Notes under the pieces: generated by a model
What the model was told of the DNA's origin: nothing
The model's input: the letters and a program-made list of their open reading frames with translations, nothing else
Database searches by the model: none
Position numbers and translations under genes: made by a program
Shown here: positions 1 to 7,940 of the stretch, piece after piece
Numbering within the stretch: the stretch's first letter is position 1
Layout of the letters: each line of letters starts with the position of its first letter
Assembly (NCBI GenBank): GCA_030746555.1
Contig: JASLMK010000022.1
Coordinates: 1-47,629 of the forward strand
Reading direction: 5' to 3'
Source of the DNA: Planctomycetota bacterium
GTDB taxonomy: Bacteria; Planctomycetota; UBA1135; GCA-002686595
DNA: 47,629 nt

Positions 1-10
1 TCCCCGTTCG

Positions 11-63
11 GGGGGGGGGCGGGTGGGGAATTCCTGGTCCCCACCAGGTTGGGGGGGGGGGGG
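11..63. repeat. Poly-G runs flanking a perfect hairpin
   Basis: A run of nine G (11-19) and one of thirteen G (51-63) flank a perfect inverted repeat: GGTGGGGA at 22-29 pairs with TCCCCACC at 38-45 across an eight-base loop. The G tracts could form a quadruplex, or be a sequencing or assembly artefact near the contig edge. There is no T-run, so it is not a classical terminator. No gene is called in bases 1-148. Confidence 0.4.
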
Positions 64-148
64 CGCTGGGGTCGGGCGCGGGTCGGCCCCCGCCCCCCCT
101 CGACTCCCTCCCCCCGTTTCCGCCCCCTCGACCCGCGCGAGCACGCCC

Positions 149-301
149 ATGGACCTGATCTTCTGGAGCTGCTTCTTCTCGGCCGGATTCCTCGCGGGTG
201 CTGCCTGTGGCGGCCGGTTCCTGCAGGTGCGGGCGCCACGCCCGCTCTCTGGGGCCGCTCCCCGCGCCGGGGAGCCCGCCCTGGCCGCGCCCCGGGAGTG
301 A
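149..301 (+). CDS. Possible 50-residue membrane peptide
   Basis: An ATG at 149 opens a 50-codon frame. Residues 3-24 form one plausible transmembrane segment (LIFWSCFFSAGFLAGAACGG), followed by a proline/alanine-rich tail. It is convergent with the sugar transferase gene that ends at 335. I recognise no family. The hydrophobic stretch is the only coding hint; composition-driven frames are common in this GC-rich DNA and no good ribosome binding site precedes the start, so it may be spurious. Confidence 0.2.
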   Translation: MDLIFWSCFFSAGFLAGAACGGRFLQVRAPRPLSGAAPRAGEPALAAPRE

Positions 302-334
302 ACCCTCTCGGCGACCGCGCCCCGGGCACCCGGA

Positions 335-1522
335 TCAGTACGCGCCGCGCCCCGAGAGGACCGCGCCGACCGTGCGCAAGAGGAGCTTCACGTCGCCCCA
401 GGCGCTACGCGTGCGGACGTACCGGACGTCCATCCTCATCCAGTCACGGAACTTGATCTCGCTGCGGCCGCTGACCTGCCAGGTGCAGGTGAGCCCGCCC
501 GTGACGTCGAGGCGCTCGCGCTGCCAGGACTCGTACTCCGCGACCTCCTCCACCTTGGGCGGCCGCGGCCCGACGAGGGTCATGTCACCCTTGAGCACGT
601 TCCACAGCTGGGGCATCTCGTCGAGGCTCGAGCGCCGCAGGAACCTGCCCACCTTCGTGATGCGCGGATCGTCGGCGATCTTGAAGACGGGTCCCTCCTG
701 CTCGTTGTGCGGGATCAGCTCCGCCCAGTTCTCTTCCGCTCCCTGCTCCATCGTCCGGAACTTGTAGAAGGTGAACGGCCGGCCGCCGAGACCGGCGCGT
801 TGCTGCCGGTAGAGGGCGCCGCCCTTGCTCGTCAGCGCCACGGTCGCCCCGATCAAGAGGAACAGGGGCCACAGGAGCAGGAGCAGCACACCGGCGACGA
901 AGATGTCGACCAGTCGCTTGGTGCGCGAGAGGGAGCGCACGAACAACCCCATGACGTCCTCGACAGGACGGCCAGAGGACACCGAAGCCGCCACGGTCTC
1001 TCCTCTCCCCGCGTCGTCGGTGGGATGCCCGCCGGCCCCGCCGCCCGGCGGCTCATCGGAGTCCTCGTCCCGCGAGCCGTTCCGCCGCAACTCGTCCACC
1101 GGCCCCTCGGACTCCTCGGTCGAGCGCGATCCGACCTGGATCGCCAGGCCCTCACCTCCCGCGGGCAGGAGGGTCCGTAGCGAGTCCACGACCGCCCAAG
1201 CCCCCTCGCCGTCCGTCTCCGGCAGGAGCAGGGCGACGCCGTCGCCGCCCATCAGGCCTACGACGTCCGAGCACCGCGCCCGCGCCAGGAGCACCTCTCC
1301 CACCCTCTCGCGGGAGGGCGCACCCTCGGACTCGGGGCGCAGGACGATGATCGAGAACGCTCGGCCGCTGCGTACGGCGAGGTGGTACTCGCGCCGCGCG
1401 GCGTGCTCGAAGTCGGCGGCGCCGAGGACCTCGATCGCCATCTTGCGCCAGGCGAACACCTCGTCCAACGCGAGGCCCGGTCGGGCCTCGGCGGCATTGC
1501 GCACTTCTCTCCTCTTGGACAT
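335..1522 (-). CDS. Initiating sugar transferase (polyprenyl-phosphate glycosyl-1-phosphate transferase) with a GGDEF-like N-terminus
   Basis: A 395-residue protein. The C-terminal half is a bacterial sugar transferase (WcaJ/EpsE/PssY family). It has a membrane segment at about 204-230, YKFRTM at 253-258, and the signature DEMPQLWNVL at 301-310 followed by GDMTLVGPRPP. The family transfers a sugar-1-phosphate to undecaprenyl phosphate at the inner membrane, the first step of exopolysaccharide synthesis. Residues 20-130 look like a degenerate GGDEF domain (GLMGGDGVALLLPET, with GGDG at 92-95), joined by an acidic/glycine-rich linker. GGDEF domains make or bind c-di-GMP; activity is unlikely because the loop is altered. 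The gene stands alone on the minus strand at the left end of the locus. The catalytic half is secure; the N-terminal assignment is tentative. Confidence 0.9.
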   Translation of the reverse strand: MSKRREVRNAAEARPGLALDEVFAWRKMAIEVLGAADFEHAARREYHLAVRSGRAFSIIVLRPESEGAPSRERVGEVLLARARCSDVVGLMGGDGVALLLPETDGEGAWAVVDSLRTLLPAGGEGLAIQVGSRSTEESEGPVDELRRNGSRDEDSDEPPGGGAGGHPTDDAGRGETVAASVSSGRPVEDVMGLFVRSLSRTKRLVDIFVAGVLLLLLWPLFLLIGATVALTSKGGALYRQQRAGLGGRPFTFYKFRTMEQGAEENWAELIPHNEQEGPVFKIADDPRITKVGRFLRRSSLDEMPQLWNVLKGDMTLVGPRPPKVEEVAEYESWQRERLDVTGGLTCTWQVSGRSEIKFRDWMRMDVRYVRTRSAWGDVKLLLRTVGAVLSGRGAY

Positions 1523-1885
1523 GAATCGAGTGAACCTTGGAAGGGGCCTCGGCGAGCTGTTTATTGCGACTTGACCGTCGGGAAATCGCCTTATGACAAG
1601 GCGGCAACAGGAAGCGGAAACCAGGTGAGCTCTCTACTGCCTGGATGCTAGAGCCAGGAGTCCATTCCCGCAATAAGGGAGCGTGGATCCTCCCGCCGTC
1701 GGCGGGATTTGGGCGAGGACGAGGGTCGTGGGACGGGCCGGCCTCGGGGCGCCGCCGGCTCGCCCACCGCCGCGTCCCCGCCCGGTGAACACGCCGACAG
1801 CGCCTCTCCCGCGAGTCCCGCCTGCGACGACGATCGGGTACCTTCTTGCTACGACGCTCCGCACACCCCAGCCCCGCAAGTTCCG
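1523..1885. other. Divergent intergenic region with two inverted repeats
   Basis: This gap separates the divergent sugar transferase and DUF4956 genes. It holds a short inverted repeat, CGCCTT (1587-1592) with AAGGCG (1598-1603), which could be an operator. A perfect hairpin, TCCCGCC (1691-1697) with GGCGGGA (1701-1707), is followed by TTT and may be a leader hairpin or weak terminator. TTGACC at 1571 resembles a -35 element, but the nearest -10-like hexamer (TATGAC, 1592) is only 15 bases away. The DUF4956 frame stays open upstream to 1709, but that part is low-complexity. Confidence 0.4.
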
Positions 1886-2560
1886 GTGCAATCCCTCTCC
1901 GACGTCCTCGCAACCGACGTACCCGCCATCTCCCTCCCTGGGTTCGTCCTCAATCTGGCCCTGGCGGCGGCCCTGGCGGCCCTCGTGGGAGCGACCTACG
2001 TGCGCTTCGGTCGCTCCCTGTCCAACCGCTCCAGCCTCGCGAGGCACTTCGTGACGGTCGGGATGACGACCATGATCATCATCACGATCGTCAAGTCTTC
2101 TCTGGCCCTCTCCCTCGGCCTGGTGGGCGCCCTCTCCATCGTCCGCTTCCGAACGGCGATCAAGGAGCCCGAGGAGCTGGCGTACCTGTTCCTGACGATC
2201 GCCATCGGGCTCGGCTTCGGCGCCGACCAGCGCTTGATCACGATCGTCGGCGTCGCCGGCGTGCTGGCAGTGATCGCGGCCTTCCGCGGCACGGCCAACG
2301 CTCCCGACCCACGCAGCCTGCACCTGACCGTCTCCCAGGCAACGGGGGAACGCCCGAGCCTCGAGCGCATCACCGAGCTGGTGCGCGAGCACAGCCGCGG
2401 CCTGAACCTGATGCGCTTCGACGACGGACCCGACGCCCTGGAGGTCGCCTACCTCGTGCGCTTCGCCGATCACCGGGAGCTCGCCGCCGCCGACGCGGCC
2501 CTGAGGGCGGAGAGCCCGGGGTTGACGGTCAGCTTCGTGGACACCGACGGGATCCGCTAG
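1886..2560 (+). CDS. DUF4956 membrane protein
   Basis: About 224 residues from a GTG at 1886. The frame is open to an ATG at 1709, but that extension is Ala/Ser/Pro/Asp-rich and would precede the first membrane helix by about 70 residues, so the shorter start is preferred. It has three to four hydrophobic segments and the family hallmark VGALSIVRFRTAIKEPEEL followed by LAYLFLTIAIGLGFGA. DUF4956 has no settled biochemical function; it is known to occur with CotH and VTC-domain genes, as here. The stop codon directly abuts the GTG of the CotH gene, which implies translational coupling. The role is probably in the membrane, with phosphate or polymer chemistry inferred only from its neighbours. 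Confidence 0.85.
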   Translation: MQSLSDVLATDVPAISLPGFVLNLALAAALAALVGATYVRFGRSLSNRSSLARHFVTVGMTTMIIITIVKSSLALSLGLVGALSIVRFRTAIKEPEELAYLFLTIAIGLGFGADQRLITIVGVAGVLAVIAAFRGTANAPDPRSLHLTVSQATGERPSLERITELVREHSRGLNLMRFDDGPDALEVAYLVRFADHRELAAADAALRAESPGLTVSFVDTDGIR

Positions 2561-5176
2561 GTGGAGATCGAGCCTCCGCCCCTGGAGACCCCGCCCCTGC
2601 CCCGGCGCCTGCGGGCGCACCGCGAGCGGATCGTGCGCGGATCCGTGTACGCCGCGGTCGCCGCGCTCCTCTTGGCGGCCGGCGCGCGCATGCAGAGCGA
2701 CGGCTTCCTCGGGGAGTCGGTGATGCCCTACCTGCGCGGCGGAATCGACTGGCCCGCGCGTCGCCTGCGGGGCTGGCTCGCCGAGCCCGAGCACTTGAGC
2801 ATCGACATCAAGTGGGAGGACCACCAGCGGCTCTCCGCCCAGCGGGAGCAGGCCCTCGCTACCGGCGCCCTGCTGCTCGCCGAGAACGACTTCGTGCCCG
2901 CCACGATCACGACACTCGAAGGGACCATCGGCGTGCGCATGCGCCTGAAGGGCGACGGGATCGACCACCTCCTGGGAGACAAGTGGTCCTTCCGCGTCAA
3001 GACGCGCGGCGAGGCCACCCTCCACGGCATGAAGCGTTTCTCCCTGCACCACCCGCGCGTGCGCAACTGGGCCTTCGAGTGGCTGGCGCAGCGGGCCATG
3101 GCGCGCGAGGGCATCGTCGCCCTGCGCTACGAGTTCGTCGACGTCACCCTCAACGGCAAGCCTCTGGGCATCTACGCCCTCGAGGAGCACTTCGAGAAGC
3201 GCCTGGTGGAGCACAACCGCCGGCGGGAGGGGCCGATCATCCGCTTCAACGAGGAGCTGATGTGGCGGCAGATCCTGACCCAGATCCGTCCCTTCCGCGG
3301 CTCCGACAGAGGCGGCTTTGGGGACTTTTTCGCCGGGGAGATCGACGGGTTCCAGACCTCGCGCCACCTCGCCGATCCGGCGTTGCGCGAGCTGTACCTG
3401 GCGGGCGTCGGCCTGCTGGAGGGCTTCCGCGCCGGAGCCCTCGCCACCGGTGAGGCCTTCCACTCCACGCGCACGGCCACCTACTACGCCCTCATCGACG
3501 TCCTCGGCGGCGAGCACGGCGCGCGCTGGAACAACATCCGCTTCTACTACGATCCGATCACCGCGCGACTGGAGCCGATCGCCTTCGACATGGGGGCGGG
3601 CAAGCCGACACCCTCCCTCAGCATCGTCGGGGCCGACGTCGAGGCCCGCCCCGGCCAGCTGCTGCTGCGCTCCGACGAGTTCAACCGCGCCCTCTTCGCC
3701 GACCGGGCGTTCACGACGCTGTACCTGGAGGAGCTCGCTCGCTTGAGTGAGCCCGCGTGGCTCGACGCGCTCCTCGCCGAGGTCGACGGAGAGCTCCAGG
3801 AAGCCCTCACGGTGCTCTACTCCGAGTTCCCCACCTACACCTTCGACCCGGCGGTCCTGCGCCGCAACCAGGCCTACGTGCGCTCCCTGCTGGACCCGCC
3901 CCAGTGCGTGCGCGCCTTCCTCGAGGAGCGTGGAGACGCCGGGGTGACGATCCGGGTCGGCAACCTCCAGGCCCTGCCGGTGGAGGTCCTGGCCCTGGAG
4001 ACCGAGGGCGGGGCGCGGGCGGAGCTGGCGGCACCGATCCCCTTGGAGCCCAGGCGCTTCGACCGCCCCGCCGAGCTGGTCGAGATCACCTTCGGGCTGC
4101 CGGAGGGAGCCGCCCCCCCGGGGGCGCTCCGGCTCGTCCACCGCATCGTCGGCGGCCCCGAGCGCCGCCAGGGACTCGTCCCCCACCCGCACACGCCCCT
4201 GACGCGCTTCGCCGCCGACGCCGCGCGCACCCCCTCCACCGTCGACCGCCATCCCTTCGTGCACGCCGACGACAGCGGCAGGCTGGTCGTCACCCCCGGA
4301 CGCCATCGCATCGAGAGCGACCTGGTGGTCGGTGCGGGGCGGACGTTGGAGTGCGGGCCGGGCACGGTGCTCGACCTCGTGGACGGAGCGCTGATCCTCT
4401 CGCGCTCTCCTGTGGAGTTCATCGGCGAGGCGGACGCGCCGGTCGTGATCGAGTCCTCCGACGGCACGGGCGGCGGCGTCCTGGTCACCGGCTGCGCGGA
4501 GACCTCTACCCTGCAGCACGTCGTCCTGCGCGGCATGGCCGGGATCGAGCGCGAGGGCACGAACCTGACCGGGGCCCTGACCTTCCACGAGGCGCCGGTG
4601 GCCTTGAGCCAGGTGCGCGTCGCCGCCAACGCCTGCGAGGACGGGCTGAACCTCGTCCGCACGAGCTTCGCGATCGACGAGTGCACCTTCGCGGGCGCCC
4701 TGTCCGACGCCCTCGACGCCGACTTCTGCGACGGCTCGATCACGCGCTCGCGCTTCGCGGACACGGGCAACGACGCCATCGACGTCTCGGGCAGCCGGGT
4801 CGAGATCGACGACGTCTCGATCAGCGGCTGCGGGGACAAGGGGGTCAGCGCCGGAGAGGCCAGCACGGTCGACGTCCGCTCCCTCACGGTCACCGGAGCG
4901 CGCGTCGGCCTCGCCTGCAAGGACCTCTCGCGCCTGGCGGTCGCCAACCTAGAGATGCGAGACTGCCCCTTCGGCCTGGCGGTCTACCAGAAGAAGAGCG
5001 AGTTCGGCCCCGGGGACCTGCGCGTCGGAGCCCTGCGCGCCGAGGGCGTCGGGGAGCTCGCCCTGGTCGAGCCCGGAAGCAGCCTCGTCATCGGCGGCGC
5101 CCCCGTCACCGAGCGCAACGAACGGACGCACGACATCGTCTATGGCGCAGCCGAGCCCGAAGAGCCCCGCAACTGA
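2561..5176 (+). CDS. CotH kinase-family protein fused to a parallel beta-helix
   Basis: An 871-residue protein starting at a GTG immediately after the DUF4956 stop. Residues 25-45 form a signal anchor. Residues 75-420 match the CotH kinase fold: NGKPLGIYALEEHFEKR near 200, and YYDPITARLEPIAFDMG near 330, equivalent to the CotH DPxTGKLxPIxWD segment. CotH of Bacillus is an atypical protein kinase that phosphorylates coat proteins. Residues from about 580 to 860 consist of repeated short beta-strands with N/D-rich turns, typical of a right-handed parallel beta-helix (pectate-lyase-like), which often binds or cleaves polysaccharide. The protein is likely periplasmic or surface-exposed. A kinase domain joined to a carbohydrate-type beta-helix suggests that it acts on the matrix made by this locus; that is inference. 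The 3' end overlaps the VTC gene by 35 bases. Confidence 0.85.
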   Translation: MEIEPPPLETPPLPRRLRAHRERIVRGSVYAAVAALLLAAGARMQSDGFLGESVMPYLRGGIDWPARRLRGWLAEPEHLSIDIKWEDHQRLSAQREQALATGALLLAENDFVPATITTLEGTIGVRMRLKGDGIDHLLGDKWSFRVKTRGEATLHGMKRFSLHHPRVRNWAFEWLAQRAMAREGIVALRYEFVDVTLNGKPLGIYALEEHFEKRLVEHNRRREGPIIRFNEELMWRQILTQIRPFRGSDRGGFGDFFAGEIDGFQTSRHLADPALRELYLAGVGLLEGFRAGALATGEAFHSTRTATYYALIDVLGGEHGARWNNIRFYYDPITARLEPIAFDMGAGKPTPSLSIVGADVEARPGQLLLRSDEFNRALFADRAFTTLYLEELARLSEPAWLDALLAEVDGELQEALTVLYSEFPTYTFDPAVLRRNQAYVRSLLDPPQCVRAFLEERGDAGVTIRVGNLQALPVEVLALETEGGARAELAAPIPLEPRRFDRPAELVEITFGLPEGAAPPGALRLVHRIVGGPERRQGLVPHPHTPLTRFAADAARTPSTVDRHPFVHADDSGRLVVTPGRHRIESDLVVGAGRTLECGPGTVLDLVDGALILSRSPVEFIGEADAPVVIESSDGTGGGVLVTGCAETSTLQHVVLRGMAGIEREGTNLTGALTFHEAPVALSQVRVAANACEDGLNLVRTSFAIDECTFAGALSDALDADFCDGSITRSRFADTGNDAIDVSGSRVEIDDVSISGCGDKGVSAGEASTVDVRSLTVTGARVGLACKDLSRLAVANLEMRDCPFGLAVYQKKSEFGPGDLRVGALRAEGVGELALVEPGSSLVIGGAPVTERNERTHDIVYGAAEPEEPRN

Positions 5177-5861
5177 GGTCTACCGCTACGAGCGGAAGTA
5201 CCACGCCCTCGGCCTCGACCTCTCGGCGGTCGAGGCGCTCCTGCGCGTGCACCCCGCCGCCTTCCGGCGCGCGTACCCGCCGCGCTGGATCAACAACCTC
5301 TACTTCGACAGCCCGACCCTGGCGGACTACTGCGCCCACGTGAACGGCATGGCGAACCGGCGCAAGGTCCGTGTGCGCTGGTACGGCGCACTCGACCCCG
5401 ACGGAGCAGGGCGCCTGCCCCGGCCCGTACTGGAGCTCAAGACCCGCCGAGGCACCGTCGGGACGAAGCCCAGCTTCCCCTTGCGCCCCACCACGGTGGA
5501 GGAGCTCCTCGCCCGCGGCGGCGCCCTAGGAGCGGCCGTCGATTCGGACGTACCCCTCGACGTGCGCGAGCTCCTCGCGCGCTCCGTGCCCGCGCTCTTC
5601 AATCGCTATCACCGGCGCTACCTGCTCTCCGCGGACGAGCGCTTCCGCCTGACCATCGACACCGACCTCGAGTTCACCGCGGCCCGCCCACTCGGGCCGC
5701 GCAGGCACCACCGCGCCCGCGGCTTGATCGTCCTCGAGCTGAAGTACGCCGCGGCGGACGACCCAGACGCCGGGCTCGTCGCCAGCCGCTTCCCCTTTCG
5801 CCTCGACAAGCTCTCCAAGTACGTCCACGGCATCCAGGCCGTCACCGGGATTGGAGAGTAG
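5142..5861 (+). CDS. VTC-domain (polyphosphate polymerase-like) protein
   Basis: A 239-residue protein with the VTC/tunnel metalloenzyme pattern: YRYERKYHA at 14-22, basic KVRVRWYG, ELKTRRGTVGTKPSFPL, NRYHRRYLLS, a VLELKYA strand and a terminal KLSKYVHGI. In yeast, Vtc4 of this family makes polyphosphate from ATP; in bacteria the CotH/DUF4956-linked versions have no proven product. It is the third gene of the triad and begins inside the end of the CotH gene, so the three are probably co-translated. The first ten residues are low-complexity, so the true start could be slightly downstream. Its stop lies two bases from the convergent WecG gene stop. Confidence 0.85.
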   Translation: MAQPSPKSPATEVYRYERKYHALGLDLSAVEALLRVHPAAFRRAYPPRWINNLYFDSPTLADYCAHVNGMANRRKVRVRWYGALDPDGAGRLPRPVLELKTRRGTVGTKPSFPLRPTTVEELLARGGALGAAVDSDVPLDVRELLARSVPALFNRYHRRYLLSADERFRLTIDTDLEFTAARPLGPRRHHRARGLIVLELKYAAADDPDAGLVASRFPFRLDKLSKYVHGIQAVTGIGE

Positions 5862-5863
5862 GC

Positions 5864-6703
5864 CTAGGGCGCTCCGCCGCCTCGCAGGCGAACCGCGAGC
5901 GCGCTGGCGAACATGCGGAGGGCGAAGGGCAGGCCCTGGAGCAGGTAGCGGCGCGCGAGCCGGCGCGGCTCCTGGGCGAGGCGGTGGGTCCACTCCAGGC
6001 CGCAGCGCTGCATCCAGCGCGGCGCGCGCCGGATGCCGCCGGTCACGAAGCTGAAGCTGATGCCCACCCCCAGCCACCAGGCACCGGGGTGGTCTGCGCG
6101 CAGGCGCGCGATCAGCTCCTCCTGCTTGGGGGAGCCGAGTCCCACGTAGACCACGTCGGGCCGGGCGTCGCGCAGGGCCGCCTCGAGGGCCGCCGTCGCC
6201 GCCGGGTCCGCCTCGAAGCCGTGGGGCGGGCAGTGGTGGCCGGCGACGCGCAGGCCGGGGCAGCGCTCGCTCAGCACCGCCGCGGCCCGCTCCGCGGTGC
6301 CCTCGTCGCCCCCGAGCAGGAACACGCTGCGGCCCCGCTCGGCCGCCCCGGCGGAGAGGCTCCAGATCAAGTCCGACCCCGCCACCCGCTCCGGCAGCGG
6401 CTCGCCCTGGAGCCGCGAGGCCCAGACGAGCACCATGCCGTCGGCCACGACTCGCTGGGCGTCCGCGTAGAGGGCGCGGAAGGCCGGCTCGGCGACGAGC
6501 CGGCGCAGGTGGTCGAGGTTCGGGGTCACGAGCACCCCGCCCCGCCCCGCCTCGAGCTCGTCGAGCACGTGAGCGACGCAGTCGGCTGCGCCCGTGCGGT
6601 GGATCGGGATCCCCACCAGGCGCACGACCGCGGGCCCGGGTGACCGCTCGGCCGGGCTGCCTCCTCGTCGAGGCATCAGCGGCGGCCCCCTGCTCGGGTA
6701 CAC
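5864..6703 (-). CDS. WecG/TagA/CpsF-family glycosyltransferase
   Basis: A 279-residue GT26-family enzyme. Visible motifs are TPNLDHLRRL, VADGMVLVWASRLQGEPLPERVAGSDL, GLGSPKQEELI and GVGISFSFVTGGIRRAPRWM followed by GLEWTHRLAQEPRRLARRYL. The family adds N-acetylmannosamine(uronate) or a similar sugar to the lipid-linked first sugar on the cytoplasmic face of the membrane. In this locus it would act as the second transferase after the initiating sugar transferase. An ATG at 6676 is an alternative start, since the first nine residues are not conserved-looking. It is transcribed toward the VTC gene and divergently from the GT2 gene at 6882. Confidence 0.9.
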   Translation of the reverse strand: MYPSRGPPLMPRRGGSPAERSPGPAVVRLVGIPIHRTGAADCVAHVLDELEAGRGGVLVTPNLDHLRRLVAEPAFRALYADAQRVVADGMVLVWASRLQGEPLPERVAGSDLIWSLSAGAAERGRSVFLLGGDEGTAERAAAVLSERCPGLRVAGHHCPPHGFEADPAATAALEAALRDARPDVVYVGLGSPKQEELIARLRADHPGAWWLGVGISFSFVTGGIRRAPRWMQRCGLEWTHRLAQEPRRLARRYLLQGLPFALRMFASALAVRLRGGGAP

Positions 6704-6768
6704 CGCCGCGGGCGAGTCCGCGCCCCAGATCGGGGAGCCTTGGATGTGGGAGCGCTCATCGTGTCGGC

Positions 6769-6777
6769 TAGTCTAGA
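6769..6777. promoter_or_regulatory. Candidate bidirectional -10 element (TAGTCT/TAGACT)
   Basis: In the 178-base divergent gap between the WecG and GT2 genes, TAGTCT (6769-6774) reads on the plus strand and TAGACT (6775-6770) on the minus strand, around a TCTAGA palindrome. TANNNT hexamers recur upstream of genes across this window. No clear -35 box is visible. Confidence 0.25.
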
Positions 6778-6881
6778 CGGCCCGGGCCGCCTCTCTCACC
6801 CCTCGGGGCGCCATCGCGGCCGGCGCGCGCGCCTCGAGGTGCGTCCCCGCCGCGAGTAGCTCCCCCCACGGCCACAACCCC

Positions 6882-7925
6882 GTGCATCTAGCCATCATCG
6901 TCATCGGCCGCAACGAAGGAGAGCGCCTGCGCGCCTGCCTGGGATCCCTCGGCGACCGCGCGGCGGAGACGGTGTACGTCGATTCGGGCTCGACCGACGG
7001 GAGCGTGGCCCTGGCCCGCTCCCGGGGCGCGGAGGTCGTCGAGCTGGAGCGGACCACCCCCTTCACCGCCGCCCTGGCGCGCAACGCGGGGTGGGAGCAC
7101 GCCAGGAGGCTCCACGGTGAGCCGCGGACCGTGCTCTTCATCGACGGCGACTGCTCCCTGGCCGCGGGTTGGATCGAGGCGGCCCTCGAGGAGCTCGAGG
7201 CCCACCCCCAGGCAGCGGTCGTCTGCGGCAGGCGCCGGGAGCGGCATCCCGAGGCGTCGGTCTTCAACCGCCTGTGCGACATGGAGTGGGACACGCCCCT
7301 GGGAGAGGCGCAGGCCTGCGGAGGGGACGCCCTCTTCCGCGGACGCGCCCTCGCCGAGGTCGGCGGATTCGATCCGACCATGATCGCGGGCGAGGAGCCC
7401 GAGCTCTGCTACCGCCTGCGGGCGGCGGGCTGGACCGTGCGGCGCATCGACGCCGAGATGACCCTGCACGACGCCGCCATCACGCGCCCGTCCCAGTGGT
7501 GGCGGCGCGCCCGGCGCTCGGGCCACGCGGCGGCGGAGCTGGCCCGCCGCCATCCGGTCCTGGGGCGCTCCGACCGACAGCGGACGCGCTCCAGCCTTGC
7601 GTGGGCGTGCGCGTGCGCGGGCGCTCCGGTCGCCCTCCTGGTCGGCCTGCTCGCGGCTCCGGCGGCCTGGAGGAGCTGGGGACTCCTGCCTGCCGGGCTC
7701 TGCCTGCTGCTCGCCGCCCAGTTCCTGCGCATCCGCTCCCTGCGCCGGGCCCGCGGCGACAGCGGCGCCGACGCGCGCACCTTCGCCTTCTGGTGCCTTG
7801 CGGCGAAGTTCCCCGAGGCCCTCGGATGGTGGACCTACACCCTCGGTCACCTGCGCGGGAAGCCCGCGCGCCTGATCGAGTACAAGCACGCCGACCTCGA
7901 CGACGGCGAGCCCAAAGCTCCCTGA
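6882..7925 (+). CDS. Family 2 glycosyltransferase with C-terminal membrane segments
   Basis: A 347-residue protein starting at a GTG. The N-terminus (HLAIIVIGRNEGERL) and DSGSTDGS are the GT-A nucleotide-sugar binding core. FIDGDCSL supplies the DxD-type metal site, and EEPELCYRLRAAGW fits the acceptor/base region. Residues 240-285 form two hydrophobic helices that probably tether it to the inner membrane. The enzyme should add one sugar to the lipid-linked repeat unit; donor and acceptor cannot be read from sequence. It ends 15 bases before the convergent exported-protein gene. Confidence 0.85.
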   Translation: MHLAIIVIGRNEGERLRACLGSLGDRAAETVYVDSGSTDGSVALARSRGAEVVELERTTPFTAALARNAGWEHARRLHGEPRTVLFIDGDCSLAAGWIEAALEELEAHPQAAVVCGRRRERHPEASVFNRLCDMEWDTPLGEAQACGGDALFRGRALAEVGGFDPTMIAGEEPELCYRLRAAGWTVRRIDAEMTLHDAAITRPSQWWRRARRSGHAAAELARRHPVLGRSDRQRTRSSLAWACACAGAPVALLVGLLAAPAAWRSWGLLPAGLCLLLAAQFLRIRSLRRARGDSGADARTFAFWCLAAKFPEALGWWTYTLGHLRGKPARLIEYKHADLDDGEPKAP

Positions 7926-7940
7926 GGCCCCTCCCGCTCC

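Noticed and set aside
1709-1885. An N-terminal extension of the DUF4956 protein
   Set aside because: The added residues are low-complexity, have no signal or domain, and the GTG at 1886 gives the normal family length.
1634-4588. A 984-codon minus-strand frame opposite DUF4956 and CotH
   Set aside because: Same antisense artefact; it has no domain features and overlaps well-supported genes.
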